Translations under genes and position numbers: made by a program
Part shown: positions 57,762 to 64,000 of the stretch, piece after piece
Position numbering within the stretch: position 1 is the stretch's first letter
Layout: each line of letters starts with the position of its first letter
The notes under the pieces: model-generated
What the model was told of the DNA's origin: nothing
Database searches by the model: none
Seen by the model: only the letters and a program-made list of their open reading frames with translations
Origin: Alicyclobacillus tolerans
Lineage (GTDB): Bacteria; Bacillota; Bacilli; Alicyclobacillales; Alicyclobacillaceae
Reading direction: 5' to 3'
DNA: 64,000 nucleotides
NCBI RefSeq assembly: GCF_021739485.1
Contig: NZ_JAJFNK010000020.1
Location: 35,064 to 99,063 of the forward strand

Positions 57762-58268
57762 ATGTCTCACAAGAAAATTAGGGGTATCAAGCGCAAAACG
57801 AACAACATGGTCAGAAGCATTGAGGAGTTGACCGAGGAGTTCCCATCTGACTTCTACAGGGGATTTTGGCATATTCATTTGCCAGTGGCGAAGTCATTTA
57901 TTGACTCTGAGAAGACGCCGAAGAGCATTCGACACCTGTGCATTCAGACCTTGGTCGAAAGAACTCAACACTTGATTTCAATCAAGCCTGATTTGCCAGA
58001 TGTTACTCGGGTAGTGGCTGCCATCGAACTACCCAACCTCTGGGACTCCCAGATCATCGTTTTTTATGGAAATCAACATTTTGACGGATTCTTCGACCGA
58101 AACGACGAATCGCAGAAGTGGACCCCTTTGTCTGAAACGAGAAACATTGCAGATGAGTGGGGGTTGAGCATACCACACGAAATGAGCATTATGGGCGTCA
58201 AAGAGGTGCTAACAGACGAGGATTACGTACATGAAGGTGAAATTTGGTTCATAGGTGAATTGCGGTAG
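57762..58268 (+). CDS. DUF3916 family protein (168 aa)
   Basis: The soluble protein begins with a basic stretch (KKIRGIKRKTNNMVRSIEEL), followed by FYRGFWHIHLPVAKSFIDS and VVAAIELPNLWDSQIIVFYG, which I recognise as the DUF3916 pattern of Bacillus. The function is unknown. The start is ATG 57762 after GGAGG. Confidence 0.75.
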   Translation: MSHKKIRGIKRKTNNMVRSIEELTEEFPSDFYRGFWHIHLPVAKSFIDSEKTPKSIRHLCIQTLVERTQHLISIKPDLPDVTRVVAAIELPNLWDSQIIVFYGNQHFDGFFDRNDESQKWTPLSETRNIADEWGLSIPHEMSIMGVKEVLTDEDYVHEGEIWFIGELR

Positions 58269-58322
58269 TGAAGTTTCACGTAGTTTGGTTCTGGGACAAA
58301 CGGGACCGACACACAACAAGCG

Positions 58323-58341
58323 TTACTGACCTAACGGGCAG
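58323..58341 (+). repeat. GGGCAG element, copy 6, with -10 box
   Basis: TTACTGACCTAACGGGCAG is followed after 17 bp by TATAAT at 58359-58364. The next gene starts 317 bp downstream, where another promoter lies. Confidence 0.8.
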
Positions 58342-58593
58342 CATAGCTGAGTAAAGTCTATAATATGGAAGGTCAAACACTTAAGTCGGAGTAGTTTGAA
58401 ACGAACAATTCTGCGTTCTGTAAGTGACTTTAATGAGAGTGTTCAAGCATTAGTTATTTCTGTGGGATCAGGCCTTGGGTGCCATACCATTCCGATAGAA
58501 ATGTACGTTGTGGCAAAAATTTAACACGAATTGGTTAGCGCTGTACACTAAAGAATTCATAGGCCATGACGGCACAGACAAATATCATTCACA

Positions 58594-58633
58594 TTGACAC
58601 TGTATACTAGTCGGAATTATCTGTATCGTATAC
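58594..58633 (+). promoter_or_regulatory. Promoter and twin GTATAC operators of the PLP enzyme-deformylase-GntR operon
   Basis: TTGACA (58594-58599) and TTATCT (58617-58622) have a 17-bp spacer. GTATAC palindromes at 58602-58607 and 58628-58633 sit in the spacer and at the likely start point, 26 bp apart. FadR/GntR regulators commonly bind TTGTATACAA-like sites (known), so autoregulation by the last gene is likely. The rest of the 58269-58658 gap shows only the GGGCAG element. Confidence 0.7.
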
Positions 58634-58658
58634 AATTAGCTTCAGGATAGTTAAGGAG

Positions 58659-59819
58659 GTGCGGTTATTGTTCGTTACCGGTCTGAAATGTTTTAAGTGT
58701 GGTACAACTTATGAGATGACGCCTACGGCGTATACGTGTCCTGCTTGTGCTGGAACTCCCGGAGACGATGGAATTCTCGATGTGCAGTACGACTACCACG
58801 CCCTTTCGAACATTTTTCCGGACCTTATAAAAAAGAGTGGACGCTATGATGTTTTTCGCTTTCTACCCTTACTCCCAATATCCGAGCCAACCAATGTTTT
58901 GCCGGTAGGCGGAACTCCTTTGGTTGCAGCACCACGCTTGGCTGCTAGGTTGGGGCTTAAGTCCCTGCTCCTTAAAGACGAAACTCGCAATCCTACCAGA
59001 TGCCTAAAAGACCGTGCGACGGCGATTGCTGTTACGTTAGCAACAGCCAACGGATATCGTGACATGTACTGTGCCTCGGCAGGGAATGCAGCCATTTCCC
59101 TCGCCGGTTTTTGCGCAAATCACGGGCTTGGCTGTCATGTCTTTGTACCGAGCGAGGCTTCGCAAACACGTCTCAATTGGCTCCGGCGTTATGGAGCGGA
59201 CATACATGTCTCTACGGGAAACTACGACCAAGCTTACGACGAAGCCGAACGAGCTGGTGCAGAAAACGGTTGGTACAGCCGGAACTGTGCTTTCAACCCG
59301 TTTCTCGTCGAAGGTAAAAAGACCGTGGCTTTCGAAATGGGCGAACAGCTGGGGTGGCAGGCCCCAGATTTAATTGTGGCGCCTGTGGGTGACGGGTGCA
59401 CTCTCGGAGCCATTGGAAAGGGTTTCAGAGAACTTGAGGCAGTCGGGTTGACTGACGAAATCCCGCAGCTTATCGGGATACAGTCAGAAGCGATTTAACC
59501 ATTAGTCAGGCGGCATCGAGGTGATGACAGTGGCGGGGACAATGGCAATACCCAAGCAGCCTCCATCGCAGTACGACGGCCACGGAATACATTGCGACTC
59601 CTGAGTGAAATTCGCCTTTCAAATGGGTTGATGCTCGGCGTATCAGATGAACACATTTCGTCCGCACAAAGGACATTGGCCGAGGAAGCAGGGGTAGTTG
59701 CAGAGTTCACAAGTGCTGCAGCACTTGCAGGACTGATTCAGCTTGCTGAGCATGAATCTCTTGAAAACAAATCTGCGGTCTTAGTTATTACAGGTGGCCG
59801 GCTTGATTCAGACTTTTAG
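58659..59819 (+). pseudogene. Threonine synthase-like PLP enzyme with an in-frame stop codon
   Basis: The frame starts at GTG 58659 after AAGGAGG. It has an N-terminal zinc ribbon (C11, C14, C27, C30), the PLP lysine K117 in TRCLKDRAT, the ASAGNAAISLAGF loop and the PVGDGCTLGAIGKGF phosphate loop. TAA at 59496-59498 stops it after 279 aa. The same frame continues without further stops to 59819 with the expected C-terminal family sequence (TQAASIAVRRPRN ... EFTSAAALAGL), 386 codons in all. A nonsense change (for example CAA to TAA) explains this. The reaction may be threonine synthesis or ammonia elimination from an amino acid; this cannot be settled by eye. Confidence 0.82.
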
Positions 59820-59830
59820 GAGGGACAGTC

Positions 59831-60355
59831 ATGGCAATTCGTGAAGTGTTGCAATTAGGTGATCCTCGTTTACGGGCGGTATGCACTGCTGTAGATGATC
59901 CCACCTCCGATGAGGTTGCCTTAGTTTTAGTCGATTTGAAGGATACGCTCCGGCATTGGCGTGAGACGACAACATACGGAAGGGGAATCGCAGCTCCACA
60001 AATCGCTGTCATGCAACGGATCGTCCTTATGAACATAGACAAACCGTTGCCACTTATCAACCCACAGATTATTGAACGCAGTCCCGAGATGATGGTAGTT
60101 TGGGATGCATGTCTTAGTTTCCTCTGTATCTTCGGCCAGGTAACTCGGAACAAGTGGATTCGGATCCGCTACCAGGATCCATCCGGAGAGTGGCATGAAA
60201 TTCAAGCCGAGGGTGAATTATCAGAGCTTCTCCAGCATGAAATCGATCACTTGGATGGAATCCTTGCCTTGGACAGGATTACGGATATCAAGACCCTGTG
60301 TATCCGAGAAGAGTTTGAGAAGCGGTATCGGACGGAGAGTCCATACGCCATATGA
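59831..60355 (+). CDS. Peptide deformylase-like metalloenzyme
   Basis: The 174-aa protein has all three deformylase motifs: GRGIAAPQ (residues 50-57), WDACLS with the metal-binding C94 (EGCLS in standard enzymes), and QHEIDH (135-140) with the metal histidines and catalytic glutamate. The start is ATG 59831 after AGGAGGG, 11 nt after the PLP gene, and it overlaps the GntR gene by 4 bp. Because it sits in a metabolic operon and has DACLS, it may remove formyl groups from a small molecule, not from nascent proteins; that is inference. Confidence 0.85.
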   Translation: MAIREVLQLGDPRLRAVCTAVDDPTSDEVALVLVDLKDTLRHWRETTTYGRGIAAPQIAVMQRIVLMNIDKPLPLINPQIIERSPEMMVVWDACLSFLCIFGQVTRNKWIRIRYQDPSGEWHEIQAEGELSELLQHEIDHLDGILALDRITDIKTLCIREEFEKRYRTESPYAI

Positions 60356-60975
60356 GTCCGAAACGCCCACTCCGCGATGATGTAAAACATCAGGTGCTTA
60401 AAAGATTGGTACGGGGGGTTTTACCCTTCGGGAGCCGAATTAATGAGACCGTCCTTTCTGAGGAACTTGGAGTCAGCCGGACTCCACTGCGGGAAGCCCT
60501 GCTTGATCTGCAACGAGAAGGTTTTCTGCGATCCGATACGGCACGGGGCTTCACGGTACGCCCGCTAAGTCAACACGAGGTAAAGGAAACGTATCCAATT
60601 TTGTGGACCTTGGAATGTCTGGCGTTGCGAACCGATGAGCAAATCCCTGATGTTGAAGAGTTGTTCGATTGTAATGAGAAAATGCGCAAAGCAAAGAACC
60701 ACCCTGAGCAGGCACTGGAATATGACTCTGAGTGGCATGCTATTCTGATTTCGAAATGTCATAGCGATCGACTGCGTTCTATGATTGCAGAGTTAAAACA
60801 GACAATTCGGCGCTATGAATACACGTTCATGTGGGATGCCGAACTCATAGAACGGTCTATAGAACAACACCAGAAAGTAATCAATGCGCTGTCAGAACAC
60901 GATATTGAACAGGCGGAACGAGCGCTGCAAGAAAACTGGCGCACAGGTATGGAATCACTGCTCGACCGATTCTAA
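60352..60975 (+). CDS. GntR-family regulator, FadR/FCD type
   Basis: The 207-aa protein has an N-terminal winged helix (INETVLSEELGVSRTPLREALLDLQREGFL) and a helical FCD ligand-binding domain with likely metal ligands in EYDSEWHAILI and EQHQKVI. FCD proteins often sense carboxylates through a bound metal (known). The start is ATG 60352, overlapping the deformylase-like stop. The GTATAC pair before the operon is the likely binding site. Confidence 0.92.
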   Translation: MSPKRPLRDDVKHQVLKRLVRGVLPFGSRINETVLSEELGVSRTPLREALLDLQREGFLRSDTARGFTVRPLSQHEVKETYPILWTLECLALRTDEQIPDVEELFDCNEKMRKAKNHPEQALEYDSEWHAILISKCHSDRLRSMIAELKQTIRRYEYTFMWDAELIERSIEQHQKVINALSEHDIEQAERALQENWRTGMESLLDRF

Positions 60976-61209
60976 GAGCAAGCAGGAATAGGTACATTTG
61001 TTTTCGAAACTGCAATTGTATGTTTTCATAGTGGAGATCGATTGCATGCGAACTAATGTACAAGACAACCACATCTTTGACTTATTGTAACTGCTGTATG
61101 ACTGGTCTGTGCAGTATTCTTTGGCACCTCGTCGTGTGTTGAATGGGGCTTATCTCCAAGCAGGATTTGCTTGGTCAGTCCATAAATATGCACATAGGAA
61201 TTTTCTGGA

Positions 61210-61228
61210 TTCTGTCGCGTAGGGGCAG
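61210..61228 (+). repeat. GGGCAG element, copy 7
   Basis: TTCTGTCGCGTAGGGGCAG is followed by a GAATTAGACTTATG stretch. CTGTC and GGCAG can pair. It lies 42 bp before the acetyltransferase start. The 60976-61209 stretch shows nothing else. Confidence 0.75.
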
Positions 61229-61270
61229 TATTCCTGAATTAGACTTATGTTTAATGAGGAGGCGAGTACC

Positions 61271-61681
61271 TTGGACTTTGAAGTTGTTGGTCGCTTGAAT
61301 AGTGAGCAAATCAAGACTTTACATGAAATGTATCAGTTGGAATGGTGGACGAAGGAACGTACATTAACGGACGTTCAAATCATGCTTGATAATTCAGATG
61401 TGATTGTCGCATTTGTTGAAGGGAAAGACAAGGAAATAACAGCGTTTGCGCGCATCCTTACCGATTATGTGTATAAGGCTATTATTTTTGATGTCATCGT
61501 TAAGGCGTCCTATCGTGGAAGACATCTTGGCAACGAATTGATGAACACAATCATAGAACACCCGTCGTTAAGTAAAGTAAAACACTTTGAGCTATATTGC
61601 CGACCAGAGATGATTCCATTCTACGAAAAATGGGGATTTACAAAAGACCTTGGCGAACTCCACTTTATGAGGCGTAGATAG
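61271..61681 (+). CDS. GNAT-family N-acetyltransferase
   Basis: The 136-aa protein has the acetyl-CoA-binding turn VKASYRGRHLGNELM near residue 85 and the C-terminal PFYEKWGF motif. Similar small GNATs act on amines or amino acids; the substrate is unknown. I chose TTG 61271, 8 nt after GAGGAGG; an upstream ATG (61247) has no ribosome site and overlaps the leader. Confidence 0.88.
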   Translation: MDFEVVGRLNSEQIKTLHEMYQLEWWTKERTLTDVQIMLDNSDVIVAFVEGKDKEITAFARILTDYVYKAIIFDVIVKASYRGRHLGNELMNTIIEHPSLSKVKHFELYCRPEMIPFYEKWGFTKDLGELHFMRRR

Positions 61682-61760
61682 TCTTGAACTTACGGGTGCA
61701 AGCCTTGAAGAAATGCATTTGACAGGGATTACATAATTATTCAATTCGACAGTTTTGGTC

Positions 61761-61779
61761 TTATTGCACACAGGGGCAG
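61761..61779 (+). repeat. GGGCAG element, copy 8, with -10 box
   Basis: TTATTGCACACAGGGGCAG is followed after 20 bp by TATAAT (61800-61805). CTT/AAG and TTGC/GCAG can pair. It lies 59 bp before the CopZ-like gene. Confidence 0.8.
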
Positions 61780-61838
61780 AAGAACGCGCTAAGCAAGACT
61801 ATAATGGATGCGAGAAATTGTTCAAAGGGGAATTGAAG

Positions 61839-62297
61839 ATGAACGATTGCTGTGCAGTACCAGCCACCTCAAAGGAAGGCACTTTATGTTGCCCTGAGTG
61901 TAAGCAAAAGGGCAAGGCTGTAGAAATAATTACACTCAAAGCGTTACTCATCCCGTTGGCTTTAGAGACAATTGATCCACAGTCCTCCTATGGGTTTTGC
62001 CACAATCATTCGTGCGACATCGTTTACTTTTCCGATAATCAGAAGTTTCAAAGGCAAGATGTGAAAGTGCCTGTTTTTCAGAAGGATGATGGATTGGATG
62101 TACCGGTTTGCTACTGCTTCGGATGGACAAGACAACGACTAGAACAGGCTGTCCAACAGCAGAAGCAGCCAAGCAACCATGTCAGTGAACAGGTTCAAGC
62201 AAATCGTTGTGGATGCGAGGTCAACAATCCCCAAGGAAGCTGCTGCTTAGGGAATGTTACGGCATATGTTCGTAGTCTTGGCAAAGCCAGCGTCTGA
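61839..62297 (+). CDS. CopZ-type zinc/iron-sulfur N-terminal domain protein
   Basis: The 152-aa cysteine-rich protein matches the N-terminal domain of the Archaeoglobus-type CopZ: CCPECKQKGK, YGFCHNHSCDIVYF and VPVCYCFGWTRQRL, which together bind zinc and a [2Fe-2S] cluster (known for CopZ). The usual heavy-metal-associated (GMxCxxC) domain is absent; a different Cys-rich end (CGCEV ... GSCC) is present. It may carry copper, mercury or electrons. The start is ATG 61839 after AAAGGGG. Confidence 0.82.
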   Translation: MNDCCAVPATSKEGTLCCPECKQKGKAVEIITLKALLIPLALETIDPQSSYGFCHNHSCDIVYFSDNQKFQRQDVKVPVFQKDDGLDVPVCYCFGWTRQRLEQAVQQQKQPSNHVSEQVQANRCGCEVNNPQGSCCLGNVTAYVRSLGKASV

Positions 62298-62409
62298 GAA
62301 TATTAAGTAGGACGCCTTTTGTAGATCAGAATCTTGAACAAAGTGGACGCATTATCCCTGTAAACTTGTACTTGTCTAAGCATAAATATGCTTATTTCCA
62401 CCTTCTGTA

Positions 62410-62428
62410 TTCTAGGACTAAGGGGCAG
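62410..62428 (+). repeat. GGGCAG element, copy 9
   Basis: TTCTAGGACTAAGGGGCAG is followed by TAATGCCCC, so GGGGCA and TGCCCC form a hairpin. It lies 43 bp before the GrpB-family gene. Confidence 0.75.
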
Positions 62429-62471
62429 TAATGCCCCACAGGGCGCTACGAAATGGAGAGTGGACAGTATC

Positions 62472-62990
62472 GTGAAAGTACAGGTCGTGGATTATAATGA
62501 CAACTGGGTTTCGCTCTTTCAACAAGAAGCTGACAAATTAAAGCGCATGCTGGGTGACGAACTCATAGAAATTTACCACATTGGAAGTACATCAGTGCCG
62601 CAGTTACATGCAAAACCAATCATCGATATCATGCCCGTGGTTCGGAACATCGACCGAATAGACACCTATAATTCGCAAATGGAGCTTATTGGGTATGAAT
62701 GCATGGGTGAATTCGGCATCCCTGGTCGGAGGTACTTTAGAAAAGGCGGCGATAAAAGAACGCACCATGTTCATGTCTTTGAGGTTGATGACAACAACGT
62801 ACAACGCCATTTGGCATTTCGGGACTATTTGAGGACGCATCTAGACGATGCAACGAGATATGCCTCTCTGAAAAGGGATCTGGCAGAGAAATTCCCGAAC
62901 GACATCCAAGCCTATATGGATGGAAAGAATGCTTTGGTCAAAGACATTGAGAAAAAGGCGGTCGCCTGGTATCAGGTGCGAGAAGCTTAA
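62472..62990 (+). CDS. GrpB family nucleotidyltransferase-like protein
   Basis: The 172-aa protein has the GrpB pattern: VQVVDYNDNWVSLFQQE at the start, IYHIGSTSVPQLHAKPIIDI with the nucleotidyltransferase GSTS and Asp residues, and HVFEVDDNNVQRHLAFRDYL. The substrate is unknown. The start is GTG 62472, about 13 nt after GGAGAG. Confidence 0.9.
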   Translation: MKVQVVDYNDNWVSLFQQEADKLKRMLGDELIEIYHIGSTSVPQLHAKPIIDIMPVVRNIDRIDTYNSQMELIGYECMGEFGIPGRRYFRKGGDKRTHHVHVFEVDDNNVQRHLAFRDYLRTHLDDATRYASLKRDLAEKFPNDIQAYMDGKNALVKDIEKKAVAWYQVREA

Positions 62991-63072
62991 TCACCAGCGG
63001 TATTTACATGTGACAAACGGCATCATAAGGCTGAAAAGTCATGAATGAATATGCATGGCTGCGAAGTTACAG

Positions 63073-63091
63073 TTGTTGCGTTATCGGGCAG
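63073..63091 (+). repeat. GGGCAG element, copy 10
   Basis: TTGTTGCGTTATCGGGCAG can fold with TGTTGC pairing GGCAGCA. It lies 59 bp before the VOC gene. Confidence 0.75.
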
Positions 63092-63150
63092 CAAGAACGA
63101 CGGGTCTTTATTGGGATTCTATAAAACCATCGAAAAAGGAGGGATAAGCC

Positions 63151-63840
63151 GTGATTCAATCAGAAGGGTTGTTTCATTTACATTTTTATGTTTCTAACCC
63201 TCAACTCACTGAGAAAGCATTGATTGAGCATCTGGGCATGACTGTAGTCGCCCGATATGGACTAAAAGGGACGGAACTAATAAGGTTTTCCCCTGAGGAC
63301 GATTGGAGTCCATTTGATATTCCTGAGGTCCGTTTTAGACACGTACAACTCAAAAGAGGCGCATTTGACCTCGTCCTTGGTCGAGGAAACTCTTCTATAC
63401 CCCACATGGAGCACTTTGGACTACAGGTGAATGAAATCACGTATGAACGATGTTTAAAGTTTTTTCATGAAACGCAGCTATCCGTGCAAGAAGGACAGCG
63501 TCGCTCGTTTTTTACAACGCCATATGGTGTACGTATGGAACTTGTAGCTCCCCATCACGAAGGTCGTTTGGATTACACTTTATCGGATTATAGCTCATTT
63601 ACGTTGGAAGAAGCACATTTTGCGGTACAAAGCCAAGAAAATTGTGAAAAGTTTTTTGGTGAGGCACTTGGCGAGGATAGTCTTAAAAGCTTAAAGTTCA
63701 AGAGTTCTGAAGATGCCAGTAAATTTAGTCCAGTCGAATTAAAATTTTCGTCAGCGTCAGTTGGTTCCAATTCAGAGATACCCAGTTGGGTGCTTCCTGG
63801 TATACACATTGAAATACAGCAATCCAGAGTAGATTTGTAG
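63151..63840 (+). CDS. VOC-superfamily protein (glyoxalase/dioxygenase-like)
   Basis: The 229-aa protein has two or more beta-alpha-beta-beta-beta modules: FHLHFYVSNPQLTEKALIEHLGM near the N-terminus, HMEHFGLQVNEITYERCLKFF with metal-type His/Glu residues and FFTTPYGVRMELVAPHHEG. A third degenerate module ends the protein. The reaction is unknown. The start is GTG 63151 after GGAGGG. Confidence 0.82.
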   Translation: MIQSEGLFHLHFYVSNPQLTEKALIEHLGMTVVARYGLKGTELIRFSPEDDWSPFDIPEVRFRHVQLKRGAFDLVLGRGNSSIPHMEHFGLQVNEITYERCLKFFHETQLSVQEGQRRSFFTTPYGVRMELVAPHHEGRLDYTLSDYSSFTLEEAHFAVQSQENCEKFFGEALGEDSLKSLKFKSSEDASKFSPVELKFSSASVGSNSEIPSWVLPGIHIEIQQSRVDL

Positions 63841-63912
63841 TCGTGATGCAGAATCCATATCAGCGAGCTTAGTGGGAAATTTTATAAATATGCATCCGTG
63901 ACCTATTGACTC

Positions 63913-63931
63913 TTATTGGACTGTTGGGCAG
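63913..63931 (+). repeat. GGGCAG element, copy 11
   Basis: TTATTGGACTGTTGGGCAG (ACTG and CAGT can pair) lies 41 bp before the last, partial gene. Confidence 0.75.
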
Positions 63932-63972
63932 TTTAGACCCGCTAGAGCAGCCTGTAAATGGAGGTTATATGT

Positions 63973-64000
63973 ATGAAGAGACGCTGGCTCACCTATATAT
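63973..64000 (+). CDS. Start of an unknown gene (cut by window edge)
   Basis: Nine codons are visible after GGAGG, from ATG 63973 (MKRRWLTYI), a basic start suggesting a signal or membrane segment. An ATG at 63969 in another frame is less well spaced. Confidence 0.45.

Noticed and set aside
52635..63931. Classical integron attC sites
   Set aside because: The copies lack the paired RYYYAAC and GTTRRRY boxes, and neither tyrosine recombinase shows an obvious IntI-specific insert. The array is reported as integron-like in logic only.
52635..63931. CRISPR array
   Set aside because: The repeats are 19 bp, imperfect and separated by whole genes; no cas gene is present.

Overview
The window reads as a chromosomal segment of a Bacillota, order Bacillales; an Alicyclobacillus-like genus is my guess, not something the sequence proves. 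The reasons are two T-box leaders (before ileS and trpS), strong AGGAGG ribosome sites with many TTG and GTG starts, and the Bacillus-type order ytoI-dnaE-malic enzyme-accD-accA-pfkA-pyk followed later by icd-mdh and polA-mutM-coaE.

Core region, 1 to about 45.5 kb. Left to right: the start of a cation efflux gene; a type 2 isoleucyl-tRNA synthetase under a T-box with an AUC specifier; a secreted phosphoesterase with PhoP-box-like repeats in its promoter; a class A penicillin-binding protein; queC; a truncated haemoglobin with an XRE regulator; small conserved genes (YlbF family, UPF0173, DUF3243); DNA polymerase IV; signal peptidase I; argR; cysK; a coupled thiD-thiM-thiE operon; a YitT transporter; the ytoI-to-pyk metabolic and replication cluster; trpS under a T-box with a UGG specifier; a two-component system; icd-mdh; polA-mutM-coaE-lytic transglycosylase; and a tRNA-Leu(GAG) gene behind a perfect consensus promoter.

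Recombinase island, about 45.6 to 51.7 kb. Directly after the tRNA-Leu terminator come two paralogous tyrosine recombinases, three very small proteins and two tandem large serine recombinases, all on the + strand. Catalytic residues are intact in all four recombinases. No relaxase, conjugation, phage structural or replication gene is present.

Cassette-like accessory region, about 51.8 to 64 kb. First comes an IS1380-type transposase remnant joined to a broken SdpI-family gene. Then follows a row of + strand, mostly single-gene units: lipoproteins, a frameshifted class B PBP, a DUF3916 protein, a three-gene PLP-enzyme/deformylase-like/GntR operon, GNAT, CopZ-like, GrpB and VOC proteins. Nearly every unit is headed by the same 19-bp element ending in GGGCAG, often with a -10-like TATAAT behind it. 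I found eleven copies plus one variant here and noticed none between the core genes. The combination of repeat-headed one-gene units and four recombinases is the strongest candidate in the window for an undescribed system. The link between the repeats and the recombinases is inference.
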